Source: Aurelia coerulea (taxonomy: Eukaryota; Cnidaria; Scyphozoa; Semaeostomeae; Ulmaridae). From it: 64,000 nucleotides of DNA. The DNA lies in assembly GCA_039566865.1 (NCBI GenBank), contig CM076944.1, forward strand, positions 17,010,501 through 17,074,500, in the 5' to 3' direction. Under the pieces are notes generated by a model. The model was not told where the DNA came from, ran no database searches, and saw only the letters and a list, made by a program, of their open reading frames with translations. A program made the translations under genes and the position numbers. Shown here piece by piece: positions 45,948 to 55,700 of the stretch. The first letter of the stretch is position 1. Every line of letters starts with the position of its first letter.

Positions 45948-46627
45948 ATCACTCTCTCATTATCTTGTTATTTTAGGCTACCGCGCCAAAACTGGCTAAG
46001 TTTCCCGCTAAAATGCTCCCCAGACCCCAGACAAGAGTGCCCTGCTATGGTTAAAATAGACACTTACCTTGGACAAGCTTTCATCATGAAATGAAATGAG
46101 AAAAAGTAATGTTCAAGAGTAAAAGTATAAAGTAATATACAAACCACCTTTCTGGGCCTACCCGTTGGCTTGCCCTAAATACAACCTGACTTGTTGGATC
46201 TCGAAATACTTCAATATATTCAGCTGATTGATACATTTCGCTTCAAAAATCCATCTTCCAGCCACCAAGATTATTGATCACATTGAATCACAGAATCTTT
46301 TGATCCAGGAAAACTAAAGTTGCTCTTGAAAAAATGCTCGCACCTTCTTCTCAGCCCACAAAGGTAAACAAAGAGCCATTTCGAAAGAACTTCGTTTTGA
46401 TTCCGACAAATTTTGGATTGCGCAATGCTGTTGTTGTCTTCATTCATTGTCAAGGTTTCTCTCAACATGCTCCCAAACAAGCGGGAAATTTAAACTTGAA
46501 GCAGTCAACAACAGAAACAAACCAGAAGAAGGAAGGTTTCTCACGGATGCTTCAGGAAAAACCAGAAAGAACTCATCTCTGGCGTTCTTGTCCATTACCA
46601 AATCTAATCTTGGGAGCATCAACAACA

Positions 46628-47566
46628 AGACGTTCCGCACAAAAAATTTTGGGGAGGGGAGAGAGGTTGATTTACCATCCTTTATTTTTAGAGACGACAC
46701 CTTCCCCCCAATTTAGGGCGCATAGCTGTAGTTCAGAAAAATCTCGGTAAGCTTAAATCTGTCAAGGCTTCCCCGTGCGAAGAAGGAAATTTCTGCCACC
46801 GGCAAAATTAGGGTAGGTCTAAAATGGGCCTAGGCCTTCAGTGCAGCGCAGACTGTATGGCGGGTGGGAGGGGGGGGGGGGGTGGGTAAAATCATCGTTT
46901 CAGCAAAAACTTAAATCTTCCCAGCTTAGGGCGTGGAGCTGTATTTCAGAAAAGTATCGGAAAGCTTAAGTCTGAAAAATATTCCTCTTACGGCAAAGGA
47001 AATTCTCGTCGCAGGCAAAATCAGTGGAGGTTCAGGGAAGGGCCTAGGCATCCCGTGCGGTAGGGTGGGGTGGGGATAGGCGATCAATAAGGCTCGATTT
47101 CTTTAGAAAATACAATCTTCTCAATCTATGGGCCGATGGTTTGTTTGAGCAAGATATCTAGGAACTTAAATCTAAAAAGGTTTTCCTGTCTGAGAAAGGA
47201 CATTTTAATGGTGGGCAAAGTTTTGGGGGGCGTGCAGAATGGGCCTAGGCATCCTTGGAGGCATGGCGGAAGTGGAAATAGGCGATGTTTTATAGCAGAT
47301 ATTTTACAAACGGTAAGCCTCTCTGCTTAGGGCTCGGAGATTTGTATCAAAAAAATACTCGAGAAACTAATCTTGAAAGATCTACTTTGTAACAAAACGT
47401 AAATTTTTTTCCCGGGCAAAAGTTGGGGGGAAGGTTTTTCTCCACAGCAACTGTGTTTTGGGATGCAACCTTGAAAATTCAAGCTGGAAATGGAGGCAGC
47501 TGATTGGCCAATGATTTTATGTCAACAAACCCGCTGGTTGGTCTATTACAAAATGTGCTCTTGTTG
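46628..47566 (-). repeat. Right terminal inverted arm
   Basis: 939 bp, inverted copy of 36439-37290 with an extra block of about 86 bp (near 46895-46980) that looks like one more partial internal sub-repeat (CTTAGGGCGTGGAGCTGTAT). A G-run of about a dozen bases near 46871 mirrors a C-run in the left arm. Confidence 0.85.
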
Positions 47567-47849
47567 CTAGCCAGAATATAGACAACCAGAATATAGGCAA
47601 CAGCCAGAGTATACACAAAAGTGCTTACCTCTCCTTTGTGAAAAACCAAATTCAAAAACTGACGCCACGGCGTTGTAGAACACACTCAGAGCTTTAATTT
47701 GAGCCCAACTTCATTAATTTACCTTCAACACAAGTTGATTTACAAACGAAATTAAATTCAGCGATTTGACATACGGGCCTAAGCGGTAAAAGTTGCTGCG
47801 AGCACTCCCTCGCAATCCCCAGAATATCGGCAAAAAGTGTCTCTTCAGA

Positions 47850-48606
47850 GATAACCGCTCCTCCGCAGTGCCCAGAAAATAGACAAAACAATGAGAAGTT
47901 GCTGCCCCGCAGCAGAGAGCCAGAAAATCGGCAAATTCTTGGAAGAGCACCACTCCTGCGCAGCTCCCAGAAAATAGACAAAACAATGAGAAGTTGCTGC
48001 CCCGCAACAGAGCGCCAGAAAATCGGCAAATTCTTGGAAGAGCATCACTCCTCCGCAGTGCCCAGAAAATAGACAAAACAATGAGACATTGCTGCCCCGC
48101 AGCAGAGCGCCAGAAAATCGGCAAATTCTTGGAAGAGCAGCACTCCTGCGCAGCGCCCAGAAAATAGACAAAACAATGGGAAGTTGCTGCCCCGCAGAAG
48201 AGCGCCAGAAAATCGGCAAATTCTTGGAAGAGCACTGCTTATCCGCCTTCGCAGTTACCAGAAAACAGACAAAAACAATGAGAAGTTGCTGCCCCGCAAC
48301 AGAGCGCCAGAAAATCGGCAAATTCTTGGAAGAGCAGCACGCCTGCGCAGCGCCCAGAAAATAGACAAAACAATGGGAAGTTGCTGCCCCGCAGAAGAGC
48401 GCCAGAAAATCTGCAAATTCTTGGAAGAGCACTAATCCTTCGCAGTGCCCAGAAAATAGACAAAACAATGAGAAGTTGCTGCCCCGCAAAAGAGCGCCAG
48501 AAAATCGGCAAATTCTTGGAAGAGCACCAATCCTCCGCAGTGCCCAGAAAATAGACAAAACAATGAGAAGTTGCTGCCCCGCAACAGAGCGCCAGAAAAT
48601 CAGCAA
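47850..48606. repeat. 95-bp tandem array, about 8 units
   Basis: Units of about 95 bp with the words CCAGAAAATAGACAAAACAATG, TTGCTGCCCCGC and AATTCTTGGAAGAGCA. Because 95 is not a multiple of three and the unit lacks stops on the minus strand in all frames, the array gives long minus-strand open frames (up to 253 codons) that are not genes. It directly follows the right end of the large transposon. Confidence 0.9.
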
Positions 48607-49672
48607 ATTCTCTGAAGATGTCTTCTCTTACATTTTTACCATTCACTATTGACCCTATCCCTATTTACTATTCACTATTGACCCTATCCCTATTCATTAA
48701 TTTCGGATCATGACTTTATAATTCTTGATACTTTCCAGAAAGCAAAACTTTGTATTTGGTTTATTCCCAATCTATTTAGCGATATACTAAACGGAATAAA
48801 AGAATGAAGCCCCATTTAGACGACAAGCGATGTGGAAAAATGTGTGGATGCTGCCTGGTCATTGAACAATACAATCTTGTGTCGTATTATTTGCACCTTA
48901 AAATTAGATATGTTGCCATAGGTATGGTGATAAATGCAACTGTAGGCTCTGCAAAACATATATGCAAAGAGTTGGGTTTCTAACATGACAAGCATTTCAT
49001 GGGCCTTCTCGCAAGGATGGGAGCGGTGCACTGCTTCTCATTGAGTTAGCGGATGTGCTGTGCGGGATGTGAGGTCCCCTTCACGATGCAGGCACTGGGC
49101 TGCGGTTGAACTGGGAAATTGTGCCCCAGCGGCGACCGCAGTTTAGGATATGCGTGTGGGGGTTCCCTCGCGCGGTGTGTCCGCTGTCTCTCTAGGAGGT
49201 GGGCGTCGCTCCATACCTTGTATTAGGGATGCATGATTATGTGTATCTTGTAAATAATCCACTACATGCTTTTACTTGATTAACTTTACGAATTTGTAAA
49301 TTTTGTGAAGTAGGTAGGCCTAAATTAGCTGTAATTTAGCTACTCTTCTTATGTTATGTTATGCTACGTTAAATAAATTAATGATGATGATGATGATGAT
49401 GATGATTGCCGATTATTTGCACCTTAAAATTAGATATGTTGCTTGGCCTTTGAAGAACACAATTTTGTGTCGTATCATTTGCACTTTAATCAGATAATAA
49501 TGATGGATTTCGTTGATAAATACAGATATTTGACAGAAAATATTAATAACAAAGACTGAATTTCTATTTGTCTACACTCTACACGGATATTTGAGAGACA
49601 GAATAAGCTGGTAACAATGTAAGAGAAGACATCTTCAGAGAATTTGCCGATTTTCTGGCGCTCTGTTGGGGT
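48590..49672. mobile_element. Inverted-repeat unit adjoining the 95-bp array
   Basis: The segment at 48590-48636 (ending TCTGAAGATGTCTTCTCTTAC) recurs inverted at 49620-49668, including one array-unit fragment on the right (GATTTTCTGGCGCTCTGTT). Just inside the left copy is a 30-bp tandem duplication containing CACTATTGACCCTATCCC (48644-48705). A LINE tail (48917-49411) is inserted inside. Its outer limits and family are unknown. Confidence 0.55.
48917..49411 (+). mobile_element. 5'-truncated LINE or SINE tail with 31-bp TSD
   Basis: 495 bp ending in a (GAT)n run (about 49381-49406) and flanked by a 31-bp direct repeat (48886-48916 and 49412-49442) starting ATTATTTGCACC. The 3' end (GGCCTAAATTAGCTGTAATT) is shared with an inverted copy near 55570-55690. 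A simple-repeat tail is typical of CR1/L2-type elements; no protein-coding remnant is visible. Confidence 0.8.
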
Positions 49673-49676
49673 GTTT

Positions 49677-50610
49677 GGAAAACTAAGACCCAGAAAACGA
49701 AGACCTAAGACCTAAGACCTAAGACCGCGAAAACGAAGACCCAGAAAACGAAGACCGCGAAAACGAAGACCACGGAAACGAAGACCCAGAAAACGAAGAC
49801 CCCAGCATATGTGGTTTAAATGATAGCAGAACGATGATGTGCATACATTATCTACAAAAACCAAAGGTTTCTGAAAGCGAGCTGCATATATTTTCTATTT
49901 TCTCTCCTTTCTATTTATTTCCTAGTTTCTTTTATCTTATTACTCGGAAGGTAATACTTGAGAAATGTCCAGACATTGGGCAAGCATCAAAAACCTTTTT
50001 TTGAAATGGTTATGAGGGCATGGCATTTGTTTAAGAAACTCGTAAGAAACTCTGAGTGCTCAAGATCTGATACACTCATTTCTTTTTATAAGAAACTAAG
50101 GTCCAGTGCTGGCAGCAGTTTCTTAGATTTTTGGGCCATTTTGCTACCAAAAGTTTCTTGTGTGTTTCTTATATTTTTAATGCCAGAAGTATAGAGTTAA
50201 TTTGTTTTGTTTGAAGGGCTCCCAAATTACTTGGTAAGATCTCGAAAACAAGTAAATAACATAATTCGCACTCAAAATATTGTCCAAACAGTTGCTATAA
50301 CAGTACACTGTCAAATATTTTTGAGTGCGATAGGAAAATTAAAATTGTAAATTACAAAAGTTTCTTAGCTTTTTCAATTCAGGTAGGGTTGTTTCTTAAC
50401 TTTCGAAAAATTGAGCCTACCGTTTCTTATAAGCGGTTTCTTATAACAAAATGAGTGTAATTAAAGTAAATCAACTTAGCTAGGGGGACAGGGTCCATCT
50501 AAATATAAGCTATTGAGACCTAAATTATTCGCTTTCGTGGTCTTTGTTTTCGGGGTCTTCGTTTTCGTGGTCTTCGTTTTCGTGGTCTTCGTTTTCGGGG
50601 CCTTTTTCCA
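49677..50610. mobile_element. Foldback element with 15-bp minisatellite arms
   Basis: The left arm (49685-49805) is built from GAAGACCCAGAAAAC-like 15-bp units, the right arm (50535-50606) from the complementary GTTTTCGTGGTCTTC units. About 730 bp lie between, with a TATAAGAAACT MITE at 50073-50457. No TSD was established. Confidence 0.7.
50073..50457. mobile_element. TA-inserted MITE (TATAAGAAACT family), variant ends
   Basis: 385 bp, ends CACTCATTTCTTTTTATAAG and its inverted counterpart (CTTATAACAAAATGAGTG), flanked by TA (50071-50072 and 50458-50459). Internal words AGTTTCTTAGATTTTTGGGC and AAAGTTTCTTGTG fit the family; the terminal CACTCATTT replaces CACGTATTT. Confidence 0.75.
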
Positions 50611-51157
50611 GAAACGGACATGTCCTAAATTACCTGCTATTTTTTCTTGAAACCACCGACCCTAAATCGCCGCAAAAAGTGGTTATCCTGGAGTGCTACA
50701 CTGCAAAGCAAGCTATCAGTACTTAGATGAATGTTTCTTCAAGCTAATAAAGCAAAAAACTCCTACCTATAGGTGATATTTTGGTTGTTTAGGGACGCAA
50801 AAGATCTCGTAAATTCGCTCGTTACTTTGAGATTTTGATCGTTGCAGCAGTTCAGTCGAACGCGTTGTTCGAAAGCTTTTGTTTGCCTTTGGCGGGAAGT
50901 TTTAATTGAAGAAGAATCAGCCAATCCCATCAAGTTATTTCAAGTCTTGCATCCTGATTGGTCCAGGAACAAATTTGTTCCTGGCGAGAATATTTTTGCC
51001 GTTTTGAGAAGAGTTAGTCCATAAGGCCCTCAACTGGAGCGACAACAACAACATTAATTCACTTCAATTAGATGAGCGTAAGTTGAGGGTCCTTATGTAG
51101 TGAGGCTAGGCTAAAGCTACCACGACAAGGTTAAGCAACCACGACATGCTGAAGTTA
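50611..51157. other. Non-coding interval
   Basis: No gene or clear repeat apart from ACCACGACA-type words near 51110-51150 that continue on the far side of the next element. Confidence 0.4.
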
Positions 51158-51165
51158 CCCCAACG

Positions 51166-51838
51166 CAGGGGCGGACTGGCAGTAATATTAGGGCCCGGGC
51201 AATTTAGCCACAAAGGGGTCCGATACGAAAGGCGAGCGAAGCGAGCCGAAAAATTTTTGGGGAGCTAGAGAACTCCCCAAAAAAGATTTTGTGGACACGC
51301 TCCTGTGGCAATTTCTTATACCATATCTGAAAAGTATCATTGGAAATATAGGGCCTTTAAATCGCTGTATATCGAATGTAAATGTAGGGAAAAATATCGT
51401 TTAAAATGAACAGGCTGGCAAGGGCCAGATCTGAAGTAAGAAGGGCCCCTGTTTACTACACATGTTCCTCGAACCTCGACCATGTCTCTATTGGGTCCCT
51501 TAGGCTTGAGGCATTCCAGTTTCTACATTTGCAGATTTCCCATAACTTTTCCCCTGCCAGTCGGAAGTCATTCAGTTCATAGGGGCTCAGTTGCACTCTT
51601 TGGACATTTTTTTAATGCCAGATAAACAAAATTTCACCCAGAAAGAATTATTACATGGCCCTTCATAACCACCTTCCTTGCCTTCATTTGGTTGCTTTGC
51701 AACTTGAAAAAAGTTAGGCCAAAAACAGCCATCTGAAAGTATTTCTTTGAAACGTAGAAAAGGGGCCCAAAAGGGCCCTTGCTGATGGGGGGCCCTTCGG
51801 GCCCATGCCCGGTAGCCCGACTGGCCAGTCCGCCCCTG
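51166..51838. mobile_element. hAT MITE with 8-bp TSD
   Basis: 673 bp, ends CAGGGGCGGACTGGC and its complement, flanked by the perfect 8-bp duplication CCCCAACG (51158-51165 and 51839-51846). Ends and duplication length fit hAT. No transposase frame. Confidence 0.9.
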
Positions 51839-51846
51839 CCCCAACG

Positions 51847-54090
51847 AGACAAAGGTGATTACGATTACGGTCAACAAGGATCACCATGACTCGTAGACTG
51901 GCTACACAATCTCTGTATGCTCCTTAGAACTGATTTGTCGCTAATACAGAGACTTGTTGCCAAACAGTGTCTGAAATCGGAATAGCTTGATAGCCTCGTT
52001 TTCATAAGCGCTACATGCGTAAAACGCGGACCACGGAATTAGTATTTTGGTTGTTGTTGCTGCTGTGATCAGTAATCATCAAAATATGACTCAAGAAAAC
52101 AACACATTGATACCAAGTTTCATTCATGTGAATTTGAAAGAATTTTAGACAGTTTATGACTCTGACAAAATGGAGCATGGACAGTGAACATAAATTTGAA
52201 ATTTCAGAGGAGTTTCAGTTTCAAATATATATAAATTCACCACGGAGAGAATTATTTAAAGGAGGAGCTCTCTCAATAGGTAAACTAATCGAGGAGAGAG
52301 CCCCCCCCCCCCCCCTTATCAAAGTGACCAAAGATAAAGTGACCAAAGTTCAGAGTGACCAAAGATAAAGGAAGGAACCAAAGACTTGACAAGATTAGAC
52401 ATTTCATCATCATTATACATTATCATTAGCAATCAGAAGTGGTATCTGAAGGACTGAAGTACAAGGAATTTTCAAGGGAACTGTTCTTTATATTTGCTCC
52501 AAGTGATTTGCTGCATCAGATAGACAAACTCTCTCCAAGAAAAGTGCCACCTAAATGCATACTGATGCGAGGTCTGATAATAATGAAGCAGATATCTTGC
52601 GTTAAACAAACCCCTATGAATTAAGAACATCAACATCAATGTGATAAAGTAACAAGTACTTGTTAAATCACAAGCAAAAAATTATATCACCCTTTCCTTT
52701 TCGTATGTGATCCAAACACGGGGGGGGGGGTTGGATCACATATGGAACTTATAAAGATTCTAAACTTCTAAAATATCTAAGGTTGTTTTATTTGGCAGAT
52801 CAAATGCATTCAAACCAAAACAACTGTTAAGGTGATAAAGTACAACAGCCCAACATTGCCAAGTAACATGCTTGCAGTTAGATAATATTAGAAATTCAAG
52901 GCCCCCGACGAGATCAGAAAAGTGGGGGGGGGGGGGCAGGCCAAACTTGATACAAAAAATTACCACAACACAATAACATGATGATGAGCTGCCTTTCAAA
53001 ACGGCATGATTTGCAAACATGTGGGGGGGCGTGGCCTCCCGGCCCCCCGGTCCCCAAGTCATCGGAGGCCCTGAAATTGAAATACACGAGCCAAATTTAA
53101 ACGAAAAAATCACTAACCTGAACTTACAGTAGGCCTACACTACACTGCAGTGTACTTACAGACTGACACTCACTGCTGTCTTGAAAATGCCTCTCAAGTA
53201 TCACAACAGCATTACATTTTGCCATTTCCTGTTAGAGCACAAACAAATATCTCTTCCCAGTGCCCACTTCATCATGCCAAATGGCTAGCTAAATTCCTTC
53301 AGCTTCATTTGCTTCTGCTCTGCAGGTCGATCAAGCTGCGACGACAGCGCCGGTCGCCATTCTTGAAAAACTCAGACCAAACAGGCCTCTACTTCAAAGG
53401 GAGGTTTTCCAGTAAAAATAAGTAAAGAGAGGAAAAGTTGATTGGCTACAAAAAAATTTTCTATTGTTTAAGCCGAAATGCTCCAATCAGATTACAATCA
53501 GGTTTTTCGTTCTGAAAATTCCGATTTGAGACACTCTCTGGCAACTAGTCCCTCATTGAGCTGGCCATCAGCAACAACAACAACAGCGAAATCAAGGGAC
53601 TAGTGTAGCTAGTCTACATGACTCGTCGCAGTTAATGGCACATGAACTACCGACAATGATCACTGGGAGTAACCACGACAAACAACAATTACGCCAATCA
53701 ACGAGTGTTACCACGACCTGTACAATTCACCATCACGAGAACTAACCATCATGACTTGTATGTGACACCACGGACACCTAAAATCACGATCAATCATTTT
53801 TGAACCCAATACCGCGTCATAATACTCATTCGTGTTCCATTGAATAATCCTTGTTGGGGAGATGAACCTCAGCCAGCATTGTTCAAAACAATCGCAGATC
53901 GCGTAAGTCCTAACCAATGAAAACTTCCGTCATTGGAACATGCGCAGAACGTAGTATTTCATAGATTGATTACTTGATTCTAAGTTTCGTCCTTGCGCAG
54001 TAAATGACAAAGGTCGTACTAGCCGGTTTGAAAGAGCGATGCCGTTGACTCATAGTAATCAGTCTATATTTTCCCAACAAAAGCAGCGCG
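51847..54090. other. Non-coding interval with G/C-run and hairpin features
   Basis: No supported gene. It contains a C-run near 52303-52317 followed by three AGTGACCAAAGATAA-like direct repeats (52323-52368). There is also a hairpin TGTGATCCAA...TTGGATCACA around a G-run (about 52706-52742) and a G-run near 52923-52936. A loose inverted pair GGCCCCCGACGA / ATCGGAGGCC (52902 and 53062) may delimit a MITE. Confidence 0.4.
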
Positions 54091-54096
54091 TTCTTA

Positions 54097-54257
54097 AGGC
54101 TGATTTCCAGTCAGTGGAATTTTGCGAGCGGGCGGAATTTCCTTTGTTTGCGTGAGAAAATGTCACCCTGGAATTGAATAGAAAGTTACAGCTGAGCGAC
54201 CTTTTATTGTCTAAAATTCCGCCCGCTCGGAAAATTCCACTGACTGGAAATTCGCCT
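54097..54257. mobile_element. 161-bp Harbinger-like MITE, copy 2
   Basis: Same ends as 15665-15824 (AGGCTGATTTCCAGTCAGTG), flanked by TTA (54094-54096 and 54258-54260). The two copies differ in the central part. Confidence 0.8.
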
Positions 54258-54324
54258 TTAGGCCAATGTTCAGTCGTGTTGATGTTTCGTCTATCTGGTT
54301 TGATCAACAAACCATTGATAGCGG

Positions 54325-54776
54325 CCCGGGGGGGGGGGGGTACTTCCATTATGGCCTAACAGGGGGGTCCAGTCGGTTTGAGGGTCTTGCGAAATGGCTA
54401 CCAAATGGCCCTATCTGTCAAACATATACTACCAATTGGGGGTATTCCAAGATTCTTGGTCAGTTATAAGATTTCAACTCAGTAGGCTCCTCCGCACGGC
54501 AATCTGATCGTTGCAGCAGTAATTATCATTGAATTCTGAAGTTTTTTTGCTTTGTTCAATCAGTTTTTCAATAGAAAATTTTGAAAAACTGCAGAAAATT
54601 TTTGCTACCAGACGCTACCCTATGGCTCAATTTTTGATCCACGAACTACCATTTGGGGGTTTCAATAAAAAGATACTACCATTTGAGGGTATTTTTCAAG
54701 ATTTTTGCTTTGGCCCTCTTTAACCCTGACTGGACCCCCCTGTCAGGCCACAATTGGAGTACCCCCCCCCCCTGGG
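54325..54776. mobile_element. Poly-G-ended MITE, copy 6
   Basis: 452 bp flanked by the perfect 8-bp duplication GATAGCGG (54317-54324 and 54777-54784). Ends CCCGGGGGG...CCCCCCTGGG with GTACTT/GGAGTAC words. The interior repeats CTACCAATTGGGGGTA-like words about five times. Confidence 0.88.
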
Positions 54777-54908
54777 GATAGCGGTAGGCCTAGGAGGTTG
54801 GTTTTGTGGTGGTTATTGGCTAAATGTACTCATCATGTCGGGGTTTAGGGTGCAGGACTACTACAAATCCTGCTGTACAAGCACAAGGAAAGGCAGACAT
54901 TGTGAGTA

Positions 54909-55344
54909 CACGAATTTTTTATAAGAACGCCCACCTCCAGTACTGGGAAAATATATAGCTTAAGAAAATATTTCTTTTGACAAAGGGAATCCTTCACATA
55001 TTTTTACATCATGTTCACTCGTTTCCTGTTCATATTACTCCGAAGGTACTTGAGTAAAGTCTAAACACCAGAAACGCTTGGAAAACTTCAATTTGTCAAA
55101 CTTTCAGGCCTGAGGCTCAGGGGGAGTACCTTCATCATCATCATAAAGTTAAAATGCACTACCTATATTACAAAGTATGGCAGCTTAAAGAACATAACAA
55201 GAAACAGGTGAACTGAACTAACCAACGAAAGGAAGAAACAAACAAACAAATAATAAAAAAGTGCCCTGGGAGTAATCAAAATTTGCTAATTTTAAGAAAC
55301 TTTCAGTACTGGGTGTAATTCTTAGTTTCTTATAAAAATACGTG
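54909..55344. mobile_element. TA-inserted MITE (TATAAGAAACT family), complete copy
   Basis: 436 bp, ends CACGAATTTTTTATAAGAA and the inverted CTTATAAAAATACGTG, flanked by TA (54907-54908 and 55345-55346). It has CCAGTACTGGG words near both ends. Confidence 0.82.
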
Positions 55345-55572
55345 TACTCAGAATGCAAACATATTTTTTCCCAATAACCATATGAGAGGTTTAATGACAG
55401 CCAGAATGGAGAAACACACAAAATAGAAGCATGCCAATCAGCTTTGAAGGTTTTGGAACAGTTGAGGCTGGCTCTCCATATGTTAGCACTAGTTAGCACT
55501 CCACTCTTGACTGTCTGGCCACAATCAATAACACCACTTGCAAGTTGTGAATCTGTACCAACAGGCAGTGTG

Positions 55573-55700
55573 GCATCATCATCATCATCATCATCATCAT
55601 CATTTATTTAGCTATTTCATAAAATAGGCTAAACAAAAACAAATAGCTAGAATTACAGCTAATTAAGGCCTGCACTTATTTACATAATTTACCAATCTAA
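55573..55700 (-). mobile_element. LINE/SINE tail, minus orientation
   Basis: Starts (as read on the plus strand) with a (CATCAT)n run at 55573-55604 and continues with the complement of the 3' end found at 49315-49380, including AATTAGCTGTAATT. It is the same family as 48917-49411. The 5' limit is unclear. Confidence 0.6.

Larger units (their letters stand above)
36439..47566 (-). mobile_element. 11.1-kb long-TIR DNA transposon encoding a DUF6589-RING protein
   Basis: Inverted arms at 36439-37290 and 46628-47566 enclose 9.3 kb. Within the arms, 64-codon open frames at 36675-36869 and 47136-47330 translate identically, showing near-identity. The outer ends are CAACAAGAGCACATTTTG and its complement. 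Between the arms lies one intact three-exon gene (minus: 45708-45947, 42682-45107, 37526-37877). No perfect target duplication was found at either boundary. The terminal bases match a 602-bp MITE (12865-13466) that does have an 8-bp duplication. The gene content plus recent inverted arms make an autonomous transposon the best reading. A TTAA-flanked element (38270-42201) is nested in the second intron. Confidence 0.78.

Noticed and set aside
48089..48435. Possible CRISPR-like array because of regular repeats
   Set aside because: Repeats are adjacent 95-bp units without unique spacers, in a eukaryotic transposon-rich context.
47845..48606. 253-codon minus-strand open frame and overlapping frames across 47694-48646
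   Set aside because: They are read-throughs of a 95-bp tandem repeat in rotating frames; the same peptide words recur only because the DNA unit recurs.
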